A model generated the notes under the pieces. That model saw only the letters and a list, made by a program, of their open reading frames with translations, was not told where the DNA came from and ran no database searches. DNA of 64,000 nucleotides, from assembly GCF_036967215.1 (NCBI RefSeq), contig NZ_CP146016.1, forward strand, positions 1,392,501 to 1,456,500, given 5' to 3'. Made by a program: the position numbers and the translations under genes. This document shows positions 51,086-60,166 of this stretch, piece by piece (the first letter of the stretch is position 1; each line of letters starts with the position of its first letter). This DNA comes from Sulfolobus tengchongensis. GTDB taxonomy: Archaea > Thermoproteota > Thermoprotei_A > Sulfolobales > Sulfolobaceae.

Positions 51086-52150
51086 ATGGGTCTATTCACA
51101 TCACCAGCATCTAACACATCATTTGGTATACAAGCTCCAATAATTCAAATAAACCAATACCCACTATGGGGGGAATATGTAGCTTTAGCGTTATACTTCA
51201 CTGAAATAGCAGGAATGTTAATGGCTATCATAGGCTTAATGGAAATAAGTGGGAAATTCACCGCATTTGTTAGAAGAGCTTCAGTAGGAGCATTCATTGC
51301 TTCAGTTTTAGCCCTACTGTTTTTTGACCTTGATTTAGGTAAACCAGCATCAGCCATTTTGGCACCTGCCGAAGCATTTATTTATTTTGCTTTCTCGTGG
51401 ATGGCCAGAGGTATTATATTTGTAGGTGGCTTATTACTCTTCTCATTTCTATACATGATACTATCACTACTTAATGTAAAAAATAGATGGGTCAGAGGTA
51501 TAATAGCCATAATAGGCATGTTTGCGGGTATATTTTCCACTACATATAGTGGATTTGAATTAGCAGCTACTACTGGGATTCCATTTTGGAATAATGGTGG
51601 TTTACCTGCACTCTATTTGGCTGACGGAATATTTGCTTCAACGGGACTTGCGTATTTAATCGCATTAGTAGGAAATGGAGAGGATATTATACGTGCTAGA
51701 GTTACATTAACCAAACTTATGTTTTACTCAACTATTGGTATATTAGCTACTTGGTTCTTGTTTCTTGCAAGTGTTAATTACCTAAATGTCTTCAATCAAG
51801 TAGCATATGGTTATCTGTTATCACAGATCACTTTTTATGTAGATATGGCATTAACTGCGATAACTTTGATAATATCTGGAATTGGGTACATGTCAACCAC
51901 AAGGTTATTATTAGTATTCAGACAAAAAATGCCAGAATCCGCAGTGGGACAAACACCAATAATTGACATACCAAATTTGATTAAATACATCATGATAGCT
52001 GCTGCAGTATTTGCATTAGTTGCCGGATTTCTCACAAGAGCTGATGTATTATTTGCGGGTCAATACGCCTATCAATTATCTCCAATTACCCCATTCCAAT
52101 CAGTATCAAATCAGCCTATTCCCATAGGTTCCTTTGGTTGGAGAGGTTAA
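51086..52150 (+). CDS. sreC: SreC: NrfD/PsrC-like membrane anchor
   Basis: The protein has 354 residues with eight to nine membrane helices. The start region [20 protein letters not shown] and [13 protein letters not shown] are NrfD/PsrC-like, as is [20 protein letters not shown], near the likely quinol site. No cysteines or haem ligands of note, as expected. It would oxidise quinol and feed electrons to SreB and SreA on the outside. Unlike in Acidianus, where sreC follows sreB, it is divergent from the other subunit genes here. Confidence 0.85.
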   Translation: MGLFTSPASNTSFGIQAPIIQINQYPLWGEYVALALYFTEIAGMLMAIIGLMEISGKFTAFVRRASVGAFIASVLALLFFDLDLGKPASAILAPAEAFIYFAFSWMARGIIFVGGLLLFSFLYMILSLLNVKNRWVRGIIAIIGMFAGIFSTTYSGFELAATTGIPFWNNGGLPALYLADGIFASTGLAYLIALVGNGEDIIRARVTLTKLMFYSTIGILATWFLFLASVNYLNVFNQVAYGYLLSQITFYVDMALTAITLIISGIGYMSTTRLLLVFRQKMPESAVGQTPIIDIPNLIKYIMIAAAVFALVAGFLTRADVLFAGQYAYQLSPITPFQSVSNQPIPIGSFGWRG

Positions 52151-52266
52151 TTCAAGTGTATCAATTTTTAATTAGTTAAATTGCTTGTATGTTAAAAGCA
52201 TCCTATATTATTAGTAATAATGATGAAAAACTAAAATAAATCTTTTTGTCATCCTTCATTAATAAT

Positions 52267-52279
52267 AAATATATATAAG
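52267..52279 (+). promoter_or_regulatory. TATA box of the winged-helix gene downstream of sreC
   Basis: AAATATATATAAG lies about 27 bases before the ATG at 52303, which fits a leaderless transcript. The gene therefore has its own promoter and can be expressed apart from sreC. Confidence 0.6.
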
Positions 52280-52302
52280 TTGGACTAACATATTTATCAT
52301 TA

Positions 52303-52932
52303 ATGGCAATAAAAATACTCGACGACCGAGAGATGGAAGTACTAGAACTATTGGTTACTCTTAGCTATGTAACATCCTACAAGTTGTCCAAGATTTCAGA
52401 AATTCCAACTGCATCCGTATGGAGAATACTGATTAGGCTGAAATCGTTAAATCTTGTAGCGAAACAAAATAAGGGATTCTTAATTACACCTAGAGGTCTC
52501 GTATTTGCATATTATCTGAGTAAGAAGCAATCTGTACGTTTCCAAGCACTTCAACGCCTTAAAGAAGCTTGGAAATATGATGGTTCAACAGAAGAGTTAA
52601 AAGGCTTTTTAGATGCGTTAAGCGACTTTTTGAAAAAGTATGAAATTTCTTTAATAAGTATATGCTTTAATCAGCCCCTCTCTGTGATAAGTTTAATGTT
52701 ACCTAGAGCGAAGGAGTTAGATGAGTCTAGCCAACGCGTATTAGCTAGATTCATGATGAAGATGTTTCCTACGGTTACTCTTCCAAATGGATGCAAAGCA
52801 ATTATAAGTTTTGATGAAAATGGAGAGCCATATGCATTGGCAACTGACTGCAAGGAAGAGGGTGTTCATATATTTCATAGATGTAGTCTGATTAGTAAAT
52901 ACTTTAAAACCGTAGAGGCCAAGAAACAATGA
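52303..52932 (+). CDS. Winged-helix transcriptional regulator-like protein near sre
   Basis: The protein has 209 residues. Residues 10-75 form a clear winged helix (EVLELLVTLSYVTSYKLSKI, then IPTASVWRILIRLKSL and NKGFLITPRGLVFA). A helical linker follows, and the C-terminal domain has CKEEGVHIFHRC (two Cys and two His near 190), a possible metal or redox sensor. Position next to sreC suggests it controls the sre genes; its own target is not shown. The stop overlaps the next gene (ATGA). Confidence 0.7.
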   Translation: MAIKILDDREMEVLELLVTLSYVTSYKLSKISEIPTASVWRILIRLKSLNLVAKQNKGFLITPRGLVFAYYLSKKQSVRFQALQRLKEAWKYDGSTEELKGFLDALSDFLKKYEISLISICFNQPLSVISLMLPRAKELDESSQRVLARFMMKMFPTVTLPNGCKAIISFDENGEPYALATDCKEEGVHIFHRCSLISKYFKTVEAKKQ

Positions 52933-53864
52933 TAGATCTACGTAAGCGATTTCTTAATAATTCCTCTGAGTTAATAAGGCGTGGGATTCATCCTAATGTG
53001 CTTTTGAGTGGATGTCAGAGAAAGACTTTACCTAGCTTTAAATTTACAAATTCTAATGGGGATACGAGTAGTGGAGATAATAGGTTAACGCTTTGTATGA
53101 AGATGGGAATGAGTGAAACTAAATATTGTGATTTCTTTTACCCGTATACTAAAGGAGATAATCTCTATGTAAAGGAATTTTTGACTAACAGCGGTAAAGG
53201 ACTACTTCTTGCTGGTGCAGAGGGATTGCTCTTTGTCGATATTATGAATCCAGAGAGGAATAAGGAAATATTAAGATCTATACTATCAAATATGGTAACT
53301 GCGTGGGGCGTAGAATGGTATAGAATGGAATTTAAGAATGACTTGGCTGGTTTCGTATGGGGTTTTTCTGATAAAAAACCTCCAATAATCAAGGAAGGAA
53401 TGTCCGTTGGATTAGTGAATAGACCAGGAGGATTAATGCCAGTAAAAGCGCTTTATAGGGCTTTAAACGGTTTAGCTGAATATTTCGAAAAAAGGGGTAT
53501 TACAATAAATGACCTTCTTAAGCTATCTGAAGAGACTTTTAATAGGGCTACTAAGGTTCTAAATCTAACTGGAAACGTATTGCCCATAAACATTACAAGG
53601 CTTGGAACCACTAATATAAGAGATTTACTTTCAAATTTAGGATATCCTTTAGAAATCCGAATCCCTTCTCCTTGGTATGAGGATATCATGGAAATTATAA
53701 GTCCAGTTATTAACGATCCTTTGCAGTCAGAATTGATGATACTCTTAATAGGAGAAAGGAGAGAAGTTGAGTATGCTTTAGAAGAAGCCGAAAAACAAGG
53801 GTTTCCATCATTTCTTGTAGGGCACACCTTAGAAAAGGGAAGAGAAAGTAAGATATTACGATGA
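52929..53864 (+). CDS. Conserved hypothetical with PurM/HypE-like C-terminal part
   Basis: The protein has 311 residues and overlaps the regulator gene by four bases. The C-terminal REVEYALEEAEKQGFPSFLV followed by GHTLEKG is very like the end of AIR-synthase-fold proteins (PurM, HypE, SelD), where this strand closes the second domain. The N-terminal part has SGCQRKT and CMKMGMSETKYC, cysteines that might bind a cluster or metal. The ATP-binding loop of the PurM family is not visible. I cannot assign a function; an accessory role for the molybdoenzyme is possible. Confidence 0.5.
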   Translation: MIDLRKRFLNNSSELIRRGIHPNVLLSGCQRKTLPSFKFTNSNGDTSSGDNRLTLCMKMGMSETKYCDFFYPYTKGDNLYVKEFLTNSGKGLLLAGAEGLLFVDIMNPERNKEILRSILSNMVTAWGVEWYRMEFKNDLAGFVWGFSDKKPPIIKEGMSVGLVNRPGGLMPVKALYRALNGLAEYFEKRGITINDLLKLSEETFNRATKVLNLTGNVLPINITRLGTTNIRDLLSNLGYPLEIRIPSPWYEDIMEIISPVINDPLQSELMILLIGERREVEYALEEAEKQGFPSFLVGHTLEKGRESKILR

Positions 53865-54399
53865 GATACGTCCAAAAAATTGTATAAGTTTTTTAAAAAT
53901 TATTTCTATACGCTTTGCCTCTAGCATTTTATAAGCAGTTCATGATTTTACGACCTAGATAAATTTCATTAATCTCAGTTTTATTTGTTTAATTTTATAT
54001 CTCCTTATAATGAATTTTATAAAGACGATATCTTATCTTAAATACATTATAAATTGTTTAGATGAGTAATTTTAGGTAATGTTTTTAACTTCTTTATTCT
54101 CAGATAGCCTCACAAACAGAATGGAGCAGTAGAAGAAGTTTTAAGCTAATTTTTAATGAGTTCGATTTAGGATTTGTATAGTAGTTAACAACAGAAAATC
54201 ACCTTATTCCTTAATTAAAAATTAATATAAATTCTCTTAATCAATTTTTCTGCCTAAATAGCAAATAACTGGTTAACGTCAGTAAAGGATTGATACCATA
54301 CACAACTAAATACTTTAAAGTCTACGTCAATTTCTGGTAAAACCCAATTTATGTTTTAGTGTGAAAACTCTTTTATTAGTATACGTCGAATAGTATACT
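53865..54399. other. Intergenic region before vapBC
   Basis: 535 bp without a convincing gene. It holds one copy of a short repeated motif (TATACGCTTTGCCTCTAGC at 53907-53925; see findings). The last 25 bases contain the vapB operator. The T-runs after 53880 may be the terminator of the gene before. Confidence 0.4.
54378..54398 (+). promoter_or_regulatory. Operator of vapBC: paired AGTATAC sites
   Basis: Two identical AGTATAC sites, each containing the palindrome GTATAC, are seven bases apart and end two bases before the vapB start. The same arrangement, slightly changed, precedes the other vapB (37634-37654). Typical layout for autoregulation by a ribbon-helix-helix antitoxin. Confidence 0.6.
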
Positions 54400-54630
54400 A
54401 TGAGTGAAGTCATTTCAATAAGGCTGAAGAGAGAAATAATTAAGGCTATTGATGAATTAGTCTCAGCAGGTGTATTTTCATCAAGAAACGAGGCATTAAA
54501 TTTCATAATATCTGAGGGTTTAAAAGAAGCTAATGAGTGGAAGGACGCAATAGAGAAATCTAAGAAAGTTGCCCTGCCAATAATAGATAAAACTCTTGAA
54601 GATTTTTTAGCAGAAAGGGATAGGTATTGA
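54400..54630 (+). CDS. vapB: VapB ribbon-helix-helix antitoxin
   Basis: The protein has 76 residues. The N-terminal EVISIRLKREIIKAIDELV is the DNA-binding ribbon-helix-helix; the C-terminal part, ending TLEDFLAERDRY, would block the toxin's active site. It shares the same tail and spacing with the antitoxin at 37402-37632. The stop overlaps vapC in TATTGA, so the two are co-translated. Confidence 0.9.
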   Translation: MSEVISIRLKREIIKAIDELVSAGVFSSRNEALNFIISEGLKEANEWKDAIEKSKKVALPIIDKTLEDFLAERDRY

Positions 54631-55052
54631 AATATTTTGATACAAGTGTTATTATATTATCAATTCTTAACGACTATAGAAGAGAAAAAGCATTAAGAGA
54701 GTTAAGAAGTGGGGGAATTACCTCAGATTTAGGACTAATTGAGCTGGTCAGTTATTTGTCGAGAAATCTAAACGGTTCACCATTACCTTATGCAATAAAA
54801 ATTCTCTCACAGTTTAACATAAGTGTAAGAAGTTTATTCAGTTACGCAAATACACCGTTAGGAAATATTCTCGAAGTATTTTACAATGGAATAAAATTAG
54901 CTGAAACCGTAAAGCTGAAAACTTTAGATTTACTCCATGTCAGCTATGCTATATTGTTAGGGGTTAATGAACTAATTACTGCTGATAAGGAATTCATTAA
55001 AGCTGAAAATCTGTTAAACGAGAGAGGGATTATTCTTAAAATCATAGAATAA
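54627..55052 (+). CDS. vapC: VapC PIN-domain ribonuclease toxin
   Basis: The protein has 141 residues. Acidic PIN residues are D5 (KYFDTSV), E39 (LGLIELVS), D101 (KTLDLLHVSYA) and D120 (ITADKEF), so the active site is complete. VapC toxins cut RNA, often tRNA or rRNA, when VapB is lost. The start is the TTG at 54627 inside the vapB stop; the broken paralogue at 36981-37405 uses the same TTG. An intact pair. Confidence 0.92.
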   Translation: MKYFDTSVIILSILNDYRREKALRELRSGGITSDLGLIELVSYLSRNLNGSPLPYAIKILSQFNISVRSLFSYANTPLGNILEVFYNGIKLAETVKLKTLDLLHVSYAILLGVNELITADKEFIKAENLLNERGIILKIIE

Positions 55053-55537
55053 TTTAGTTTTAGTAAATATATAGTCTGTAACTTCTTGAAGTTTTAAGAA
55101 CCTAGATTATTTGAAATTAACGTTAGTTGAAATGCTTTAGGAGCATCTGTAAACTATCATAGTTTGGCACGTTGTCGTTACTGCAGAGAGTATGAAAAAA
55201 AGTAACGTAAGTTTTGGAAAAACCCCCCACAAAGCATACTTGAAATGTTGATAATTCCTGGAAGCTTTATATGCTATTGCCTCTAGCAACCGAACTGATT
55301 CATGCTGTGAACTAGTGGAGCCTTTAAGCTAGTCTTTATATATTTTGAAAGCCAAGATATCAGTAATAACTCTCAGGAAATAGTAGTTTGATTCTCTCAT
55401 AATATTCACATTATCGAATATTGCTGTAATTTATTGCATCACATTTCTCTAAAAGAATTTGATATCCTACAACATTTGTAATAATTTTATTTTACTATTG
55501 TAGCTATCCCGTGAACTGCTATAGAGAGTATAAAAAC
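55053..55537. other. Intergenic region after vapBC
   Basis: 485 bp. It contains the second copy of the short repeated motif (TATATGCTATTGCCTCTAGC, 55268-55287) and GGAAAAACCCCCCACAAAG (55217-55235), which resembles, reversed, sequence near 41300. No gene or RNA recognised. Confidence 0.4.
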
Positions 55538-56542
55538 CTAGCTTACAGAGATAAAGATTCTTCCATCTCTCTGGTTAGAGAATAGTTCCCTTAGAGCCTC
55601 TTTACCTTCTTCCAATTTAAATGTCTTCCAGGTTTTCACTTTGCAATCCTTGCATAAATCTAACAATTCTACAAAATCTTTCCTATTTCCTCTATTCACT
55701 CCCAGTATGCTAATATGCTTAGCATAGAGTTGGCTTATATCAACTTTTACGCTCGCACCTAACAATGTACCGAAGGTAACCAGTTTACCCTTAACTCCAA
55801 CCACTGAAAAGCTCTTATCCCAAAATTGTTCTCCTAGAGAATTCACCACTATATCAGCCATTTTTCCATTAGTGAACTCTTTAACCTTTTCCTCTACTTC
55901 ATTGTAATCGACTATCAAATCCGCACCAAAATCCCTTAGCCAGCTTTTTCTCGAAACAGCTATTACTTTTGCACCAAACTTCTTACCTAATTGAACTAGA
56001 AACATACCAGTATTACCAGACGCTCCAAATATCACTAACGTTTGCGACGGTCTGAGATCAGCCTCCTTTAACGCGTGGTATGCAGTAAGTGCTGCCACGG
56101 TCAGACTAGATCCCATTTCCCAAGAATATTCGTTAGGTAATTTAAACACGTATTTTTCTTCTAGTGCTATGTACTCAGCCCATCCACCATTAGCGTCAAC
56201 TCCTATTCTGCCACCATTTCTGCAAACAGTCTCATATCCGGCCATGCACATATCGCAAGTCCCATCAAAAATCCTTCCATAGATTGTAACTCTATCCCCA
56301 ACTTTCACACTTTTCACATGTTCTCCTACTTTAACTACCTCACCACTAAATTCAACTCCGGGTATATGAGGTATTGGATTTACTTTTAGCCTTTCTACAG
56401 TGTAATAGTCCACTGGATTAACGCCAGCCATCTTAATTTTAATTAACACTTCATGGTTTCCTATGTCTGGGTCTTTATAGTCCGAATACCTTAGGTTTTC
56501 TATGCCGTTTTTATCGAAAACTAAAGCTTTCATCAATTTCAA
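55538..56542 (-). CDS. Medium-chain alcohol dehydrogenase/quinone oxidoreductase family protein
   Basis: The protein has 334 residues with a GroES-like domain and a Rossmann fold (VIFGASGNTGMFLVQ near 170). The usual catalytic zinc ligands are missing: where Cys is expected the sequence is AGVNPVDYYT, and GHE is replaced by GVE. The structural zinc loop reads DGTCDMCMAGYETVC, with Asp in place of the first Cys; the S. solfataricus alcohol dehydrogenase similarly uses Glu there. The enzyme may thus act like zinc-free enoyl or quinone reductases with NAD(P)H. Substrate unknown; stand-alone gene. Confidence 0.82.
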   Translation of the reverse strand: MKLMKALVFDKNGIENLRYSDYKDPDIGNHEVLIKIKMAGVNPVDYYTVERLKVNPIPHIPGVEFSGEVVKVGEHVKSVKVGDRVTIYGRIFDGTCDMCMAGYETVCRNGGRIGVDANGGWAEYIALEEKYVFKLPNEYSWEMGSSLTVAALTAYHALKEADLRPSQTLVIFGASGNTGMFLVQLGKKFGAKVIAVSRKSWLRDFGADLIVDYNEVEEKVKEFTNGKMADIVVNSLGEQFWDKSFSVVGVKGKLVTFGTLLGASVKVDISQLYAKHISILGVNRGNRKDFVELLDLCKDCKVKTWKTFKLEEGKEALRELFSNQRDGRIFISVS

Positions 56543-56974
56543 TTCCGCACTATAGTTAATAAGCTAACTTTCAAGACTAGTGTAGGGTATAAATGGATAT
56601 CTTCTGCAGGTTATGTAGCTGGAGTAACTAGAGATTATATGCTGTGTAAAAAATCATGAGAAAGATAGTAGCAATTTTGCTAATTAGTTACCTCATTATT
56701 TTTTAACTTACTCCTAAGGTTACTTACTACCGAGGAGATATGACGTTTATTTCAATGGATGATTTATTAAAAATAACTTGAAATCAAGAATAATTGAGCC
56801 TTTTTATATGATATTTCCAGCTTGAATTAAGTGTCCTAAATCTATTTTCCGATTCGTTACTAAGGACATGAAATTATTAAGGCTATATGCTATCGCCTCT
56901 AACGACATAATAGTTAACATTGTAAATTCATAGGAGATAAACAATAAAATTAGGGATGTGAAATACTCTTACTG
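56543..56974. other. Intergenic region with a decayed signal-peptide frame
   Basis: 432 bp. At 56656 a frame reads MRKIVAILLISYLIIF then a stop, then LTPKVTYYRGDMTFISMDDL, as if it were the start of a lost exported protein. The third copy of the short motif (TATATGCTATCGCCTCTAAC) is at 56884-56903. No intact gene. Confidence 0.4.
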
Positions 56975-58213
56975 ATGTTAATACGAAACGCCAAAACGTT
57001 AGACGGAAGATTAGTGAATATCAAGATCGAGAACGAAAAAATTTCTTGTATAGGTGAGTGCAAAGGTGATGATGAAATTATAGATGCCGAAAGTAAATTG
57101 GTCATACCACCCTACTTTAACATGCATTTTCATTTAGATAGCGCGTTTACTAGGGTAGTTAATAATAGCGGTACATTATGGGAAGGTATAAAAATATGGC
57201 AGGAATTAAGGGATAAGTTAACTGAAGATGAAGTAATAAAGAACGCCTTGACAGCAGTGAAATTAATGGTGACCTATGGAACTTTATGGATAAGAACACA
57301 TGTTGATGTTACTGAGAAATCGTTTAAGCTTTTAAGGGCTATAAAGAAGGTTAAAGAGCAAAGTAAGGAAATAGCTGATGTGCAAATTACGGCTTTTCCA
57401 CAAGACGGTATATTTACAGACAAGGGAAACGATGAAGTCCTCAGAAAAGCAGTTGAGGATAAAGAAGTAGATAATGTTGGTCTTATACCTCATAACGAAA
57501 TTACCAGAGAAGACGGTGTTAGATCTGTAAAGCTGGCCTTTGAATTAGCTAAGGAGTATGATAAGGATGTGGATGGTCATGTAGATGAGACGGACGATCC
57601 TAACTCTAGATATTTAGAGGTGGTCGTAAGGGAGACTTTGAATAATGGATGGTATAATAGGGTTACTGCAGGTCATGTCACGGCAATGCATAGTTGGGAT
57701 TCGGCGTATAGATTTAGAATCCTACCCTTTATTAAGAAAGCAGGAATAACAATAGTACCAAATCCTTTAATTAATATAACGTTACAAGGAAGATTAGAGG
57801 GATATCCTAAAAGAAGAGGTATGGCTCCAATAAAGGAGATGATGAGAGCTGGTGTAAATGTAGCATTAGGCCACGATTGTATTATGGATCCTTGGTATCC
57901 TTTAGGAATAGGCAATATGCTACAAGTGCTATTTATGGCAATTCACATTGATCAATTAACCGGGTTTAATGAACTCATCTCATCAATCAATTTAATAACT
58001 TTTAATGGGGCTAATGCTTGGCATGTAAAGGATTATGGGATTGAGGTAAGTAACACCGCTAATCTTCTAGTAACGGATGCTGATGACGTGTTTGATCTAA
58101 TTCGCTTCATGAATCCTCCAAGATTTGTAATAAGAAGGGGGAAGATTGTCGCTAAGGAAGGTAAATATGTTTTATTTAATGGTAAATGGGAAGAAGTAAA
58201 AAGGAAACCTTAA
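56975..58213 (+). CDS. codA: Cytosine deaminase-like amidohydrolase
   Basis: The protein has 412 residues and follows E. coli CodA along its length: HFHLD (metal His51 and His53), SGTLWEGIKIWQELRDKLT, RTHVDVT, GHVDETDDP (H202, with catalytic Glu205), PLINITLQGR, YPKRRGMAPIKEM and GHDCIMDPWYPLG (metal Asp301). All metal and catalytic residues are kept with the same spacing as CodA. It should deaminate cytosine to uracil or a similar heterocycle; isoguanine or creatinine deamination occurs in relatives. Gene stands alone, so pyrimidine salvage is the simplest reading. Confidence 0.9.
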   Translation: MLIRNAKTLDGRLVNIKIENEKISCIGECKGDDEIIDAESKLVIPPYFNMHFHLDSAFTRVVNNSGTLWEGIKIWQELRDKLTEDEVIKNALTAVKLMVTYGTLWIRTHVDVTEKSFKLLRAIKKVKEQSKEIADVQITAFPQDGIFTDKGNDEVLRKAVEDKEVDNVGLIPHNEITREDGVRSVKLAFELAKEYDKDVDGHVDETDDPNSRYLEVVVRETLNNGWYNRVTAGHVTAMHSWDSAYRFRILPFIKKAGITIVPNPLINITLQGRLEGYPKRRGMAPIKEMMRAGVNVALGHDCIMDPWYPLGIGNMLQVLFMAIHIDQLTGFNELISSINLITFNGANAWHVKDYGIEVSNTANLLVTDADDVFDLIRFMNPPRFVIRRGKIVAKEGKYVLFNGKWEEVKRKP

Positions 58214-58546
58214 TCGATTATGATGTGGGTATGATTGCAGAAATTTACGGAAATTCCTTAACGCCTAAATTTTATAAAGGGACTCTTGCATTAGAGCCTT
58301 CATAAGAATAAAATCTGTGCCTTTTTCATCGAGACTACAGCTGACTAATTTTTCATCATGCATGTTCTCTCATATGCAAGCAATTGCAAATGGTGTCGCA
58401 CTTACTAAGTAGCTGTTTCATCAGTAGTTTTATTTAATTAATGGAGACTATTACTAAGTTTAGGAATCATAAATGCGTAATTTATAACCATACCACATCT
58501 ATATCTGACCTGCTCATATATCTTAAGAAGTTTTTATTAACTGCTT
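58214..58546. other. Intergenic region, no recognised feature
   Basis: 333 bp. TCATATATCTTAAG near 58515 may hold the promoter of the next gene. A 69-codon plus-strand frame crosses into that gene in a different frame and is not credible. Nothing else seen. Confidence 0.4.
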
Positions 58547-59191
58547 ATGAAAAAGACTATCCATATGGACTTTGGGGTTTTCTTAGCCGCGTTAGGAATA
58601 TCTCTTCTCGAATTAACAGAAGCCGGAGCTATAGCAGCAATATACCATAATATTTATAAGAATAATTTGCCCTTTATTTACGCAGCAATAGGTGTTGCGA
58701 TAGTATTAATACCAACGTTCACTGTAGGTAGACTGATTTATCTAGTCCCATTGAACTATGTACTTTTAGTATCAGCAGTTATCTTATTCTACTTTGGTTA
58801 TAGACTGATAAGGAGCGCGAGGAGATCTTTCAAGGGAATTAGGAAAAGAAGTGGAGAGGAAAAGGAAGAGGGAATATCAGTAGTTTTAACGGTTTCCGCT
58901 ATCGAGGGATTAGAGGCTTCCCTAGTAATTTTAGCATTATTACCTCAAAGCTATATTTCAGCCTTGATGGGTACATTATTGGCAATAATGTTAGTGGTGA
59001 TTCTCACTGCGTTATTGAAATCACAAGTGGCTAGGATTAGATTACCTCACCTGAAATTCGTTCTTTCGGCATTACTCTTTAGTTTAGGCACGCTATGGTT
59101 AGGTGAGGTAGTGTTTGATTTACCAGATATAATTTTACCGTTATTCTTTGTAGCCTATTTAGGGATAAATTATCTCATAGTGAAACTATAA
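58547..59191 (+). CDS. Membrane protein with paired E-x2-E motifs (FTR1-like)
   Basis: The protein has 214 residues and about six membrane helices in two halves. Each half has an E-x2-E in a helix: LLELTEAGA (E22, E25) and AIEGLEASLV (E120, E123). The second recalls the REGLE motif by which FTR1-type iron permeases bind iron, although the Arg is replaced by Ile. A basic cytoplasmic loop (RRSFKGIRKRSGEEKEEG) joins the halves. It may carry a metal ion; relatives are also described as TMEM165/GDT1-like. The ion is unknown. Confidence 0.55.
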   Translation: MKKTIHMDFGVFLAALGISLLELTEAGAIAAIYHNIYKNNLPFIYAAIGVAIVLIPTFTVGRLIYLVPLNYVLLVSAVILFYFGYRLIRSARRSFKGIRKRSGEEKEEGISVVLTVSAIEGLEASLVILALLPQSYISALMGTLLAIMLVVILTALLKSQVARIRLPHLKFVLSALLFSLGTLWLGEVVFDLPDIILPLFFVAYLGINYLIVKL

Positions 59192-59220
59192 ATTAATAAA
59201 TAATAACAAAGAATAAATAA

Positions 59221-60135
59221 TTATTTTTCCTCTACTAAGTAGTTAGTCAATACCCCAATCTGGCTTATTTCAGCGTCAATCACATCTCCAGGCTTTAAAT
59301 ACTTCCCAGTTGCTAACGCTACTCCAGGGGGCGTCCCAGTAGATATTATATCCCCCGGTTTCAGAGTTATTCCATTTGATAAGTATTCTATAATTTGATC
59401 AATTTTGAATATCATATCCTCGGTATATCCCTCTTGTCTTATCTCACCGTTTACTCTTAATGTCAATTTCAATGAATGGGGATTTGGTATTTCATCCTTG
59501 GTAACTATCCATGGTCCCATTGGTGCAGCAGTATCCATTCCTTTACCATGAACCCATCTCATCCCATACGGAGATTCTGGAGGAAACTGCTTATCCCTAA
59601 AGCTTATGTCGTTAAAAACTGTGTAACCAAACACGTAGCTATAGGCCTCAGAAGATCTGATATACTTACCTCTTTTACCAATTATAACTGCTAATTCTAT
59701 CTCATAGTCAACCTTTTGTGAAGCTTTAGGGTAAATTATAGGTTGTCTATGTCCAACTAGTGTGTTATTGAACTTGGTGAAGATGTATGGTTCTTTAGGC
59801 GGTGGTGTATTAGCTTCTTGACCATGAGCCCTGTAATTTACCGCTAAAAGAAAGATCTTTTCCGGATTAGGTATTGGAGGGTAATATATAACTTGATTGG
59901 GATCATAAGATACCTTAGCCTTTACCTCTCTTAAATCATTTAAGACCTTATTTATTAAGTAGAGTGCACCGTTACCTCCCTCAATAAGTTCCTTCATGTC
60001 ATAGAACCAGTTTGGCGGTTTAGCGTCATATAATATTTCATAAGCCTTTGCTAAGTCAATTACTTTACCATTATCATAAACTCCTACTCTTTTAGCTTCT
60101 TGCGGAGTTGGCGAAAAGAGTAATAATTTGACCAT
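59221..60135 (-). CDS. Fumarylacetoacetate hydrolase family protein
   Basis: The protein has 304 residues. The family core is clear: [13 protein letters not shown], then [12 protein letters not shown] with the metal-binding Glu pair, [27 protein letters not shown] and [13 protein letters not shown]. Members hydrolyse or decarboxylate 2-oxo acids and acylpyruvates, and one dehydrates 2-keto-3-deoxyarabinonate in S. solfataricus. The gene follows the thiamine pyrophosphate enzyme after 31 bp on the same strand, so both probably handle a 2-oxo acid. Which one is unknown. Confidence 0.88.
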   Translation of the reverse strand: MVKLLLFSPTPQEAKRVGVYDNGKVIDLAKAYEILYDAKPPNWFYDMKELIEGGNGALYLINKVLNDLREVKAKVSYDPNQVIYYPPIPNPEKIFLLAVNYRAHGQEANTPPPKEPYIFTKFNNTLVGHRQPIIYPKASQKVDYEIELAVIIGKRGKYIRSSEAYSYVFGYTVFNDISFRDKQFPPESPYGMRWVHGKGMDTAAPMGPWIVTKDEIPNPHSLKLTLRVNGEIRQEGYTEDMIFKIDQIIEYLSNGITLKPGDIISTGTPPGVALATGKYLKPGDVIDAEISQIGVLTNYLVEEK

Positions 60136-60166
60136 AATGGTATCTTATTGTAAACCTTTATATAAA

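Noticed and set aside
58441-58650. Frame of 69 codons before the FTR1-like gene
   Set aside because: It overlaps the start of a good membrane protein gene in another frame and has no promoter of its own.
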